Positions 5,142 through 13,114 are shown, counted from the stretch's first letter. The stretch: 18,791 bases of DNA from Oscillospiraceae bacterium (GCA_020025295.1 JAHHSJ010000041.1:1-18791); one strand, 5' to 3'. Made by a program: numbers and translations. The notes: generated from the letters alone by a model not told the origin.

Positions 5142-7673
5142 TTATTCGGCGGTTTCGACGGTTTCAGAGGCCGCTTCCTCAGGCTGAGCGCCCTCGGTGG
5201 GTTCCTCTTCCTCCTCCGGCTCTGCCACGGCAAGGCCGATGACGCTGACGCCCTCAGCCACGGTCATGACCTTGACGCCCTGCGTATTACGGCCGATGAC
5301 GCTGACGCCGGCGGCGCCGGTACGGATAATGGTGCCGTCATCGGAAATCATCATCAGGTCTTCCTCGTCGGAAACCATGGCAACGGCAGCCACATAGCCG
5401 GTTTTCTCGGTACAATTATAGCCACGGACACCCTGACCGCCACGGTTCTGGGCGGAGAAATCGTCCCCGGCAGTACGCTTGCCGTAGCCCTGCTCGGTGA
5501 CGGAGAACAGAGTCTTGTCCTCGCTGACCACCTCGGCGCCCACCAGATAGTCGTCGCCCTTGAGCTTGATGCCACGGACGCCCACGGCGTCACGGCCCAT
5601 GCAGCGGACATCGCTCTCGTGGAAGCGGATGGCCATGCCGTGATGGGTCAGCAGCATGAGGTCCTTGGTGCCGTCGGTGACGGCGGCGGTAATCAGCTCA
5701 TCGCCCTCGTCCAGACCCAAGGCACGGATGCCGCTCTTACGGGCGGTATTGATGCTCTTGAGCTCAATGCGCTTGACGGTGCCCATCCGGGTTGCCATGA
5801 AGAGGTAGGAATCCTCCTGCTCCAGCGAACGGACATGGAGCATGGCGGTCACCTTCTCCTCCGGCTCCAGAGGCAGCACATTGACGATGGGGGTACCCTT
5901 GGCGGTGCGTCCGGCCTCGGGGATACGATAGCCCTTGACTCGATGCACCTTGCCGATATTGGTAAAGAACAGGATAAAGTCATGGGTGGAGGCGGTGAAG
6001 AGGCTCTTCACATAGTCCTCCTCCTTCAGGGTCTGAGCATTGACGCCCTTGCCGCCACGGCGCTGGGCACGGTAGGCGCTGACAGGGGTGCGCTTGATGT
6101 AACCGCCCTGAGTCAGGGTGAACACGCACTCCTCTTCCTCGATGAGGTCCTCAATGTCCAGATCCTCTTCCACCTCAGCGATTTCAGTACGGCGGTCATC
6201 ACCGAACTTGTCCCGAATGGCGGTCAGCTCGTCCTTCAGCACGGACTTGAGCATCGTTTCGTCGCTGAGCAGCTCGTTATAGTACTCGATGCGCTTCATC
6301 AGCTCGCTGTACTCGTTGCGCAGCTTCTCCTCTTCCAGACCCTGCAAACGCTTGAGCTGCATATCCAGAATGGCCTGTGCCTGAATGTCATCCAGACCGA
6401 AGCGCTCCATCAGGTTCTCCTTGGCGTTGTCATAGCTCTCACGAATGATTTTAATGACCTCGTCGATGTTGGCCTGAGCGATGAGCAGACCCTTCAACAG
6501 GTGGGCACGCTCCTCTGCCTTGCGCTTGTCGTAGATGGTGCGGCGGGTGATGATCTCCTCCTGGAAGGTGAGGTACTCATCCAGCATATGACGCAGGGAG
6601 AAAATCTTGGGCTGACGCTGGTTATCGGTCAGAGCCAGCATCACCACAGCGAAGGAGGACTGGAGCTGAGTCTGAGCGAACAGACGGTTCAGCACCACCT
6701 GCGGATTGGCGTCCTTCTTGATTTCGATGACGATGCGCATACCGTTACGGTCGGACTCGTCACGCAGGCCGCTGATGCCTTCCAGACGCTTTTCACGCAC
6801 CTGATCGGCAATATTCTTGACCAGCATCTTCTTATTGACCTGATAAGGCAGCTCAGTGACGATGATGCGGACCCGGTCGTGACCGAACTCCTCGAACTCC
6901 GTCCGGGCACGCAGCACGATCTTGCCACGGCCGGTGGCGTAGGCGGCACGGATGCCGCTGCGGCCCATAATGATGCCCTTGGTGGGGAAATCAGGGCCCT
7001 TGATGTGCTCCATCAGGTCGTTGAGGTCGGCCTCAGGGTTATCCAGCACGCAGATGCAGGCGTCAATCACTTCCCGCAGGTTGTGAGGCGGAATATTGGT
7101 CGCCATGCCGACAGCGATACCGCTGGAACCGTTGACCAGCAGGTTGGGGAAGCGGCAGGGCAAAACGACAGGCTCCTTGCGGCTCTCGTCGAAGTTGGGG
7201 ACCCATTCGACGGTCTCCTTTTCGATGTCACGGAGAATTTCGGCGGAAATCTTGCTCAGACGAGCCTCGGTGTAACGGTATGCAGCGGGGGGATCGCCGT
7301 CCACGCTACCGAAGTTACCGTGGCCTTCCACCAGCATATAGCGCATGGAGAAATCCTGCGCCAGACGAACCATAGCGTCATAGACGCTGGCGTCGCCGTG
7401 GGGATGATACCGGCCCAGCACATCGCCCACGCAGGTGGCGGACTTTTTGAAGGGCTTTTCATGGGTCAGGTTGTCCTCATACATAGCGTAGAGGATACGG
7501 CGATGCACGGGCTTCAGACCGTCACGCACATCGGGCAGAGCACGGCCCACGATAACGGACATGGCGTACTCAATATAACTGTTCTCCATCTCGCTGACGA
7601 GGTCGGAGTGAATGATCTTCTGATCCGGGTAGCGGATCTCTTCGGGGTCGTAATCCCGTCTCATTTTAGCCAT
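5142..7673 (-). CDS. gyrA: DNA gyrase subunit A, 843 aa
   Basis: Subunit of the GyrA2GyrB2 enzyme that introduces negative supercoils using ATP. The catalytic tyrosine is Tyr134 in AAYRYTEARLS, preceded by Arg133. The quinolone-resistance region reads YHPHGDASVYDAMVRLAQ, with Ala95 where E. coli has Ser83 and Asp99 where it has Asp87. The GyrA-box QRRGGKG at 537-543 starts the C-terminal DNA-wrapping beta-pinwheel and separates this from ParC. The last 27 residues are acidic and Ala-rich (AEPEEEEEPTEG onward). Start ATG 7673 has AAGGGAG about 11 bases upstream; the gap to the gyrB stop is only 20 bases, so the two are co-transcribed. Length is normal for the family. Confidence 0.98.
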   Translation of the reverse strand: MAKMRRDYDPEEIRYPDQKIIHSDLVSEMENSYIEYAMSVIVGRALPDVRDGLKPVHRRILYAMYEDNLTHEKPFKKSATCVGDVLGRYHPHGDASVYDAMVRLAQDFSMRYMLVEGHGNFGSVDGDPPAAYRYTEARLSKISAEILRDIEKETVEWVPNFDESRKEPVVLPCRFPNLLVNGSSGIAVGMATNIPPHNLREVIDACICVLDNPEADLNDLMEHIKGPDFPTKGIIMGRSGIRAAYATGRGKIVLRARTEFEEFGHDRVRIIVTELPYQVNKKMLVKNIADQVREKRLEGISGLRDESDRNGMRIVIEIKKDANPQVVLNRLFAQTQLQSSFAVVMLALTDNQRQPKIFSLRHMLDEYLTFQEEIITRRTIYDKRKAEERAHLLKGLLIAQANIDEVIKIIRESYDNAKENLMERFGLDDIQAQAILDMQLKRLQGLEEEKLRNEYSELMKRIEYYNELLSDETMLKSVLKDELTAIRDKFGDDRRTEIAEVEEDLDIEDLIEEEECVFTLTQGGYIKRTPVSAYRAQRRGGKGVNAQTLKEEDYVKSLFTASTHDFILFFTNIGKVHRVKGYRIPEAGRTAKGTPIVNVLPLEPEEKVTAMLHVRSLEQEDSYLFMATRMGTVKRIELKSINTARKSGIRALGLDEGDELITAAVTDGTKDLMLLTHHGMAIRFHESDVRCMGRDAVGVRGIKLKGDDYLVGAEVVSEDKTLFSVTEQGYGKRTAGDDFSAQNRGGQGVRGYNCTEKTGYVAAVAMVSDEEDLMMISDDGTIIRTGAAGVSVIGRNTQGVKVMTVAEGVSVIGLAVAEPEEEEEPTEGAQPEEAASETVETAE

Positions 7674-7693
7674 TTTCGATCACGCTCCCTTTC

Positions 7694-9634
7694 TTAGAAA
7701 TCCAGATTGACGGCGTAGTGGGCGTTGCGCTCGATGTATTCCTTACGAGGCTCCACCTTCTCGCCCATCAGGACGGTAAAGATCTGGTCTGCCGCCACGG
7801 CATCCTCCATGGTGATCTGCTTGAGGGTGCGGCGGGTGGGGTCCATGGTGGTCTCCCACAGCTCATGGGGGTCCATCTCACCAAGGCCCTTAAAGCGGCT
7901 GATGTCGATGCGCACATTGGGGTTGCCGCCACGCATTTCGGCGGACATGGCGTCACGCTCTTCATCGCTGAAGGCCACCCGGACGGTCTTGCCGCGCACC
8001 AGCTTATAGAGGGGCGGCACAGCGGCGTAGACATAGCCGCCTTCGATCAGGGGACGCATGAAGCGGAAGAAGAAGGTCAGCAGCAGGGTACGGATATGGC
8101 TGCCGTCCACATCGGCATCGGCCATGATGACGACTTTATGATAGCGGAGCTTCTCTACATCGAACTCATCGCCCAGACCGGCGCCCAGAGCGGTGATGAT
8201 GGGAGCCAGCTTATCGTTGCCGTAAATTTTGTCGGCACGGGCCTTCTCCACATTCAGCATCTTACCCCACAGAGGCAGGATAGCCTGGAAACGGCTGTCA
8301 CGGCCGCCCTTGGCGGAGCCGCCTGCGGAGTCACCCTCCACGATGTACAGCTCGGTGAGAGAGGGGTCGGTTTCGTTGCAGTCGGACAGCTTGTCCGGCA
8401 TGGTGGAGCCTTCCAGCGCATTCTTGCGGCGGACTTCCTCACGGGCACGGCGGGCAGCCTCTCTGGCACGGGAGGCCATAAGGGCCTTGTCCAGAATGCT
8501 CTTGCCCACATTGGGGTGCTCGTCCAAGAATTCGGTGAACTTTTCGGTAATCAGTCCGGCTACCAGCGTACGAATCTCGCTGTTGCCCAGCTTGGTCTTG
8601 GTCTGGCCCTCAAACTGTGCCTCGGTCAGCTTGACGGAGATGACGCAGGTGACGCCTTCACGGCAGTCATCGCCGGACACCTTCTCGTCGTCCTTCAGAA
8701 TCTTCATCTTGTGACCGTAGTTATTCAGCACGGTGGTGATGGCACGGCGGAAGCCTTCCTCATGCATACCGCCTTCCGGGGTATGGATGTTATTGGCGAA
8801 GGACACCAGCACCTCGCTGTAACTGTCGGTGTACTGCAAGGCGATTTCCGCCATGGAATCGTCCTTCTCCCCTGCCATGTAGACGATTTCGTCGTGGACC
8901 GGGGTCTTGTGCTCGTTCAGATAGGTGACAAACTCCCGAATACCGCCCTCATAGCACATCTCGTCCCGCTGTTCCTGACCGGGACGGCGATCCTCCATGA
9001 CGATCCGCAGTCCGCCGTTCAGGAAGGCCTGCTCCTGCATACGCTTGTGCAGGGTCTCATAGCTGTAAACGAGTTCGTCGAACATCTCCGGGTCGGGCTG
9101 GAAGGTAACCTCCGTGCCGGTGTGATCGGTGGTACCCACCACCGTCATGGCCTCAGTCACCTTGCCCCGGGCAAACTTCATCTCGTAAATTTGACCGTTC
9201 TTGTGGACACGGACCGTCAGCCACTCAGAGCAGGCGTTCACGACACTGGCGCCCACGCCGTGCAGACCGCCGGACACCTTATAGCCGCCGCCGCCGAACT
9301 TGCCGCCGGCGTGCAGGATGGTATAAACCACCTCCAGAGCGGGCTTGCCGGTCTGGGGCTGGATGTCCACGGGGATACCACGGCCGTTATCGGTGACGGT
9401 GATGGAGTTGCCGGGATTGATGGCAACCGTGATCTGGGTGCAGTAGCCTGCCAGCGCTTCGTCGATGGCGTTATCGACGATCTCATACACCAGATGGTGG
9501 AGACCGGACGCACTGGTGGAGCCGATGTACATACCGGGGCGTTTCCGAACGGCCTCCAGACCCTCCAGAACCTGAATTTCCGCCGCGCCGTACTCATGCT
9601 CGGTGGAAGTTCCGTTTTCCAATAAATCGGACAT
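7694..9634 (-). CDS. gyrB: DNA gyrase subunit B, 646 aa
   Basis: ATPase and TOPRIM subunit of gyrase. The GHKL ATPase domain shows the catalytic-glutamate region EIVDNAIDEA (Glu51, Asn55), DNGRGIP (82-88), and GGLHGVGASVVNA (122-134). The TOPRIM part shows EGDSAGGSAKGGRDS (433-447, Glu433 and Asp435) and MADADVDGSHI (504-514, Asp506 and Asp508). The second quinolone-site residue (E. coli Lys447 in LPLKGKI) is Trp456 here (LPLWGKM). The protein ends with the usual KEYIERNAHYAVNLDF. The size matches Gram-positive GyrB without the enterobacterial insert. ATG 9634 follows GGAGG by seven bases. A long leader with an inverted repeat separates it from remB, so it may have its own promoter. Confidence 0.98.
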   Translation of the reverse strand: MSDLLENGTSTEHEYGAAEIQVLEGLEAVRKRPGMYIGSTSASGLHHLVYEIVDNAIDEALAGYCTQITVAINPGNSITVTDNGRGIPVDIQPQTGKPALEVVYTILHAGGKFGGGGYKVSGGLHGVGASVVNACSEWLTVRVHKNGQIYEMKFARGKVTEAMTVVGTTDHTGTEVTFQPDPEMFDELVYSYETLHKRMQEQAFLNGGLRIVMEDRRPGQEQRDEMCYEGGIREFVTYLNEHKTPVHDEIVYMAGEKDDSMAEIALQYTDSYSEVLVSFANNIHTPEGGMHEEGFRRAITTVLNNYGHKMKILKDDEKVSGDDCREGVTCVISVKLTEAQFEGQTKTKLGNSEIRTLVAGLITEKFTEFLDEHPNVGKSILDKALMASRAREAARRAREEVRRKNALEGSTMPDKLSDCNETDPSLTELYIVEGDSAGGSAKGGRDSRFQAILPLWGKMLNVEKARADKIYGNDKLAPIITALGAGLGDEFDVEKLRYHKVVIMADADVDGSHIRTLLLTFFFRFMRPLIEGGYVYAAVPPLYKLVRGKTVRVAFSDEERDAMSAEMRGGNPNVRIDISRFKGLGEMDPHELWETTMDPTRRTLKQITMEDAVAADQIFTVLMGEKVEPRKEYIERNAHYAVNLDF

Positions 9635-9660
9635 ATGTTTTCCTCCCTATCCTCGGGAAC

Positions 9661-9681
9661 GATGACCTCCAACGGGTCATC
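9661..9681. promoter_or_regulatory. Inverted repeat in the gyrB leader
   Basis: A perfect 7-bp inverted repeat, GATGACC and GGTCATC separated by 7 bases. It lies 27 bases upstream of the gyrB ATG and just downstream of a possible -10. It could be an operator or an RNA hairpin; function is not known. Confidence 0.55.
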
Positions 9682-9692
9682 CTCCCAACACT

Positions 9693-9698
9693 AATATA
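9693..9698 (-). promoter_or_regulatory. Possible -10 element for gyrB
   Basis: TATATT on the minus strand in an AT-rich patch preceded by TG. No good -35 is seen 16-18 bases upstream (nearest CTGACC, overlapping the remB stop). Weak support. Confidence 0.25.
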
Positions 9699-9716
9699 CA
9701 ATCGAAACAAGCCGGG

Positions 9717-9977
9717 TCAGAACAGTTCCTTCTGTTCGCTGCGGCGATGGAGCGTGGCCGGGGACAGCTGGGAAATATAGACCTGCTGCCGACCACGCCG
9801 GCCGGTGACCACAAAGCTCTTAGGTATATCATCGGTGACGGCGATGACTTCGCCGTTCTTTTCCGCTGAATTCAAAAATTGACGGGTTCGGATGGACTGG
9901 CTGGTGATGTCCAGATCAAAGATGCCGATGATCTCCCGATCCCGAACCACCCGATTTTGTCCTAAATGCAGATACAT
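9717..9977 (-). CDS. remB: RemB-like DUF370 protein, 86 aa
   Basis: The sequence MYLHLGQNRVVRDREIIGIFDLDIT matches the start of the DUF370/RemA-RemB family, and its place between recF and gyrB is that of B. subtilis yaaB (remB), an extracellular-matrix regulator paralogous to the DNA-binding RemA. The length is close to the 81 aa of B. subtilis RemB. It contains SAEKNGEVIAVTDDIPKSFV and VYISQLSPATL, also typical of the family. ATG 9977 follows the recF stop by three bases and uses a GGAGG that lies inside the end of recF, so translation is coupled to recF. Matrix regulation in this organism is inference; DNA binding by RemB is less well established than for RemA. Confidence 0.88.
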   Translation of the reverse strand: MYLHLGQNRVVRDREIIGIFDLDITSQSIRTRQFLNSAEKNGEVIAVTDDIPKSFVVTGRRGRQQVYISQLSPATLHRRSEQKELF

Positions 9978-9980
9978 CTG

Positions 9981-11093
9981 TCATTCCTCCGTAATCTGAC
10001 CGTCGGTGACCCGGAAAATCTTGCCGTCCACCAGTTCAGCCAGCCGTTCCTCCTCACAGCAGGTGAGAAAGACCTGTCCGCCCTGAATCCGGTTCAGGAC
10101 AAACTCCTGCCGCCGAGGGTCCAGCTCGCTGAGCACATCATCCAGCAGCAGCACCGGGTATTCCTCCCGTTCCTCGTAGATGATGTCCCGCTGGGCGATT
10201 TTCAGAGAAAGCGCCGCCGTGCGGGTCTGCCCCTGAGAGGCCAGATACCGGGCGTTCTGCCCGTTGATCCGCACCGCCAGATCGTCCCGATGGGGTCCCA
10301 CCAGACAGCGGCGGCTGGCAAGTTCGCTCTCCCGATGGGTCTCCATCGACTCCAAAAGCGACTGATAAAGTTCCTTAGAAGGCCGCAAAGTGTCGGAAAT
10401 ATCGTACTTTTCCGTCAGATACTCCAATTCCAGCTCTTCCCTGCCCTGACTGAACTCCCGATGAATGGGCGGCACGATTTCATTCAGTCGGCGGATGTAA
10501 TGGGCACGGTAATGGATCACCTGCGCCCCGTACCGGCACATCTGAACGGAGAAATCGTCCAGCGTTTCCAGCAGGGACGGGCACTCGTCCAGTCGGCGCA
10601 AAATGGCAGCCTTCTGGCTCCGAGCCTCCTGATAGCGGCTCAGGGCGTCGGCATACCGGGGCCGCAGCTGGGTGATGGTTTCATCCAAAAACCGGCGGCG
10701 ATCCTCAGCTCCGGCCCGGATGAGGTAGAGGTCCTCCGGGCGGAAGGTGACCACATTCAAATAGTCGGCAAGCTCGCTCTGCTTCTGGACCCGAACCCCG
10801 TTGATATGGATGCTCCGCCGCCGTCGGTTGGACAGCTGCATTTCCATGGTGAACTGCCGTCCCCGGGCGTCCACCTCGCCGGTGAGAAAGGCGTCATCCA
10901 CGCCGAACAGGATCAGCTCCCGTTCCGTCTGACACCGGGGCGAGTGGGCGGTGGCCAGATACTCGATGGCCTCCAGCAGATTGGTCTTGCCCTGCGCGTT
11001 GTCGCCGCAAATAATGTTCATCCCCGGATGAAACACGGCATGGCCGTGGGGATAGTTGCGAAAATATTCTAATGTAAGCTCCCGGACCCTCAT
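9981..11093 (-). CDS. recF: DNA replication and repair protein RecF, 370 aa
   Basis: SMC-like ATPase that, with RecO and RecR, helps load RecA at single-strand gaps. Walker A is GDNAQGKTN (30-38). The ABC signature is SQGQTRT (286-292). Walker B with the D-loop is VLLLDDVLSELD (314-325). The N-terminal LTLEYFRNY is also typical. Start ATG 11093 overlaps the yaaA stop by one base (TAATG), which indicates translational coupling. The order dnaN-yaaA-recF-remB-gyrB is the standard Firmicutes arrangement, and length is normal. Confidence 0.97.
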   Translation of the reverse strand: MRVRELTLEYFRNYPHGHAVFHPGMNIICGDNAQGKTNLLEAIEYLATAHSPRCQTERELILFGVDDAFLTGEVDARGRQFTMEMQLSNRRRRSIHINGVRVQKQSELADYLNVVTFRPEDLYLIRAGAEDRRRFLDETITQLRPRYADALSRYQEARSQKAAILRRLDECPSLLETLDDFSVQMCRYGAQVIHYRAHYIRRLNEIVPPIHREFSQGREELELEYLTEKYDISDTLRPSKELYQSLLESMETHRESELASRRCLVGPHRDDLAVRINGQNARYLASQGQTRTAALSLKIAQRDIIYEEREEYPVLLLDDVLSELDPRRQEFVLNRIQGGQVFLTCCEEERLAELVDGKIFRVTDGQITEE

Positions 11094-11305
11094 TATTCGA
11101 TGGTCACGGTGGTGTCGTCAATGGTGACGCTGTCGCCGCTGCGCAGCTTCTTGCCGCGCATGGTGCACACTTCCCCGTTGACCTTCACTTCGCCCTCTTG
11201 GACACGGGCCTTGGCTACGCCGCCGGTCTCGCACAGGCCCTCGAACTTGAGCAGGTCCTGCAGGCGAATAAACTCGGTATGAATCTGAGTGGTATAGGTT
11301 TTCAT
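11093..11305 (-). CDS. yaaA: Small S4-domain RNA-binding protein YaaA (RlbA), 70 aa
   Basis: A single S4 RNA-binding domain fills the protein: FIRLQDLLKFEGLCETGG, then EGEVKVNGEVCTMRGKKLRSGDSV. In B. subtilis the gene at this position (yaaA, also called rlbA) is linked to ribosome maturation. The start chosen is ATG 11305, with AGGAG seven to eight bases upstream; an ATG at 11320 overlaps that ribosome binding site and is less likely. It lies between dnaN (93-base gap) and recF (one-base overlap). Confidence 0.9.
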   Translation of the reverse strand: MKTYTTQIHTEFIRLQDLLKFEGLCETGGVAKARVQEGEVKVNGEVCTMRGKKLRSGDSVTIDDTTVTIE

Positions 11306-11398
11306 GGTGTTGCTCCTCATTTCACTGGGTTTGGCTCCGTTTTTCCAACCGAAGCCGGGAATTTCAAAGAAAGCCGGGCTGCCGCTGTTCCGGCACGA

Positions 11399-12514
11399 TC
11401 ACTGACCGGCTCTCAGACGGACGGGCAGCACCATGTAGAGGAAGTTCTCCTCGCCGGTGGCCGGAGTGATGATGCAGGGGGAGATGGGGCTGTTCATGCA
11501 CAGCTTCACCGTGTCTGCCGGGGCGGACTTCAATGCGTCCAGCATATACTTATTATTAAAGCCGATCTCCAGACCCGTTCCGTCACCGGACATGGGGCAC
11601 TGGTCGCTGGCGTCGCCCAAAGCGGTGTTGACCCGAACCTTCATCACATCGTTTTCAAAGACGCAGCGGATGGGGCTCTTCTGCTTCTCGGTGATAATCA
11701 GGCTGACACGCTCGATGGTGGACTGAAGGGCACGCTTGTCGCTGACCACCACGATCTTGTACTCCTCGGGGATGGCCTGACGGTAGTTCAGGAACTCGCC
11801 GTCCAGACGGCGGGCCACCAGCATGGTGTCGCCGGCCTTGAACATCACATGACGGGTGCCCACCACGATGGTGGCGGTCTCCTCGCTCTCGCCGCAGATC
11901 TTCTCCACCTCGCTCAGTGCCGCAGCCGGCACCACGAAGGAGAAGTTGGGCTTGCCGGTGATCTTGTCGACGGATTCCTTCCGGAGTGCCAGACGGAAGC
12001 CGTCCACGCTGACCACGGTGAGGGTCTTGTCCTCGGTGACCTCAAAGAGAGAGCCGGTGTGGATGGGACGGGACTCGTTGGTGGACACGGCGAACAGGGT
12101 CTGCGTAATCATGCTGCGCAGCACATTGCGCTTGAACTCCACGGTGTGGTCATATTCCACCAGCGGCAGCTCCGGGAATTCCTCGGGATCACCGCCCATG
12201 ATGTTGAACTCACTCATACCACATTTAATGTTGACCATATAGCCGTCGGTGGACACGCTCACCACATCGTCGGGCAGGCGGCGGATGATGTCACCGAACA
12301 GGTGGGCGCTCAGCACCAGCGTGCCTTCCTCGGTCACATCGGCAGGAACGGTGGTGCGGATGCCGGTGGACAGGTTGTAGCCGGTGAGCCGCAGCTCGTC
12401 GGTGGCGTTCACCAGAATGCCTTCCAGAGCAGAAATAGAGCTCTTGGGGCTGACGGCTCTGGAGGAAATGGAGATGGCACTCTGGAGCAGTGCCTTTTCA
12501 CAAGAAAATTTCAT
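11399..12514 (-). CDS. dnaN: DNA polymerase III beta sliding clamp, 371 aa
   Basis: The ring-shaped clamp that tethers DNA polymerase III and other partners to DNA. Recognisable parts are the start MKFSCEKALLQSAISISSRAV, the middle-domain segment VSVDGFRLALRK (about 167-178) and the ending FLYMVLPVRL, which forms part of the partner-binding pocket. The length is typical (three clamp domains). ATG 12514 is preceded by GGAGG at a spacing of eight. It is the first gene after the origin spacer; the DnaA-trio stretch ends about 60 bases upstream of the start codon. Confidence 0.98.
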   Translation of the reverse strand: MKFSCEKALLQSAISISSRAVSPKSSISALEGILVNATDELRLTGYNLSTGIRTTVPADVTEEGTLVLSAHLFGDIIRRLPDDVVSVSTDGYMVNIKCGMSEFNIMGGDPEEFPELPLVEYDHTVEFKRNVLRSMITQTLFAVSTNESRPIHTGSLFEVTEDKTLTVVSVDGFRLALRKESVDKITGKPNFSFVVPAAALSEVEKICGESEETATIVVGTRHVMFKAGDTMLVARRLDGEFLNYRQAIPEEYKIVVVSDKRALQSTIERVSLIITEKQKSPIRCVFENDVMKVRVNTALGDASDQCPMSGDGTGLEIGFNNKYMLDALKSAPADTVKLCMNSPISPCIITPATGEENFLYMVLPVRLRAGQ

Positions 12515-12563
12515 AGTAGAACCTCCGATCTGAGAAAATCTCCTTCTCGCAAGAAGAAAAGAG

Positions 12564-12588
12564 TAGAAATTTTTAGGAGCAGTAGTAG
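12564..12588 (+). other. DnaA-trio run and AT-rich unwinding element
   Basis: Five consecutive triplets, TAG GAG CAG TAG TAG (12574-12588), each with a central A, follow an AT stretch (AGAAATTTTT at 12565-12574). Single-stranded DnaA-trios of this kind are where DnaA filaments assemble in B. subtilis, whose complementary strand reads CTACTATTACTTCTACTA. The nearest box-like sequences, TTATTCCCC (12598-12590, three mismatches) and TTATCCCCA (12611-12603), lie in tandem on the minus strand beside it. Confidence 0.7.
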
Positions 12589-12602
12589 AGGGGAATAACT
12601 TT

Positions 12603-12730
12603 TGGGGATAAACGGAGAAAAAGCCGAAAAATCAAGGGAAAGTTATCCACAGGGGCAGGGGGTGGTTTTTCAAAGTTTTCCACAGCCCCTCAAAAGGGAA
12701 ATGCAAGTTGTCTTGCAAGAATTTTCCACA
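12603..12730. promoter_or_regulatory. DnaA boxes, left group
   Basis: Four boxes compared with TTATCCACA: TTATCCCCA on minus at 12611-12603; a perfect TTATCCACA on plus at 12643-12651; TTTTCCACA on plus at 12676-12684; and TTTTCCACA on plus at 12722-12730. A degenerate TTATCCTTG lies at 12738. Between two boxes is a small hairpin, TGCAAG/CTTGCA with a 4-nt loop (12702-12717). Confidence 0.88.
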
Positions 12731-12752
12731 GGAAAAGTTATCCTTGGGATAC

Positions 12753-12783
12753 TGTGGAAACCCGGTGTGGAATGTGTGGAAAA
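12753..12783 (-). promoter_or_regulatory. DnaA boxes, right group
   Basis: Three minus-strand boxes: GTTTCCACA at 12761-12753, CATTCCACA at 12774-12766 and TTTTCCACA at 12783-12775. The last two abut exactly with no gap, a tandem arrangement that favours cooperative DnaA binding. They face the plus-strand boxes of the left group. Confidence 0.85.
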
Positions 12784-12816
12784 GCTGGGGAGAAAAAACG
12801 GAGGGATTTCGCTTGT

Positions 12817-12836
12817 TTAACACCATTTGGTGTTAA
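12817..12836. promoter_or_regulatory. Palindrome beside oriC
   Basis: TTAACACCA and TGGTGTTAA form a perfect 9-bp inverted repeat around two T, 33 bases from the last DnaA box. It has the size and symmetry of a dimeric repressor site. No known regulator is assigned. Confidence 0.55.
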
Positions 12837-12840
12837 GGAG

Positions 12841-13114
12841 ATATGCGAACGCCAGCCCCTGCGGCGGTCTGTGTTTCGCCGTGGGCAAGGGGCAGCGCCG
12901 AACCGTTCCCCCGGAATCATCGCTTGCCGGGCTTTGCCGTTGGACGGGGCGAGAAGCCACGAAACGGCTGCATTGCGAGCCGAAAACGGGTTTCTCAGAA
13001 CCAAGGAAGCAGGAACCATTCCCTCAAAAATCATGTTTTATGTAAACTTCGATTTATTATGCCCTGCTCTGGGTTGGAACCGCCCGGACGGACCGGTGAT
13101 CTGTTCTCCGCTCT
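12841..13114. other. Structured, GC-rich dnaA-dnaN spacer without a recognised gene
   Basis: No open frame here has a convincing ribosome binding site or family resemblance. The first part can fold: GCCCCT/AGGGGC enclosing CGGCG/CGCCG (about 12855-12895). An AT-rich patch at 13031-13062 contains TTATGTAAACT (13038-13048), identical to the XerD arm of B. subtilis dif and to the reverse complement of 232-242. Confidence 0.5.

Larger units (their letters stand above)
12564..12783. other. Chromosomal replication origin (oriC)
   Basis: The dnaA-dnaN spacer holds seven DnaA-box-like 9-mers between 12603 and 12783. Next to them, on the dnaN side, is a DnaA-trio stretch with AT-rich DNA. This order, boxes then trios then AT-rich DNA then dnaN, is that of the B. 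subtilis unwinding region (incC). No boxes were seen in the spacer upstream of dnaA, so the origin appears one-part rather than split by dnaA. Confidence 0.88.

Noticed and set aside
5001..7697. An 898-residue open frame on the plus strand across gyrA
   Set aside because: Antisense to gyrA with a His/Asp/Leu-rich sequence typical of reverse-frame shadows; similar frames lie opposite gyrB and recF.
12608..12640. A dnaN promoter TTGATT-N17-TTTATC on the minus strand
   Set aside because: The -10 is poor and overlaps box-like sequence; readthrough from dnaA explains dnaN expression equally well.
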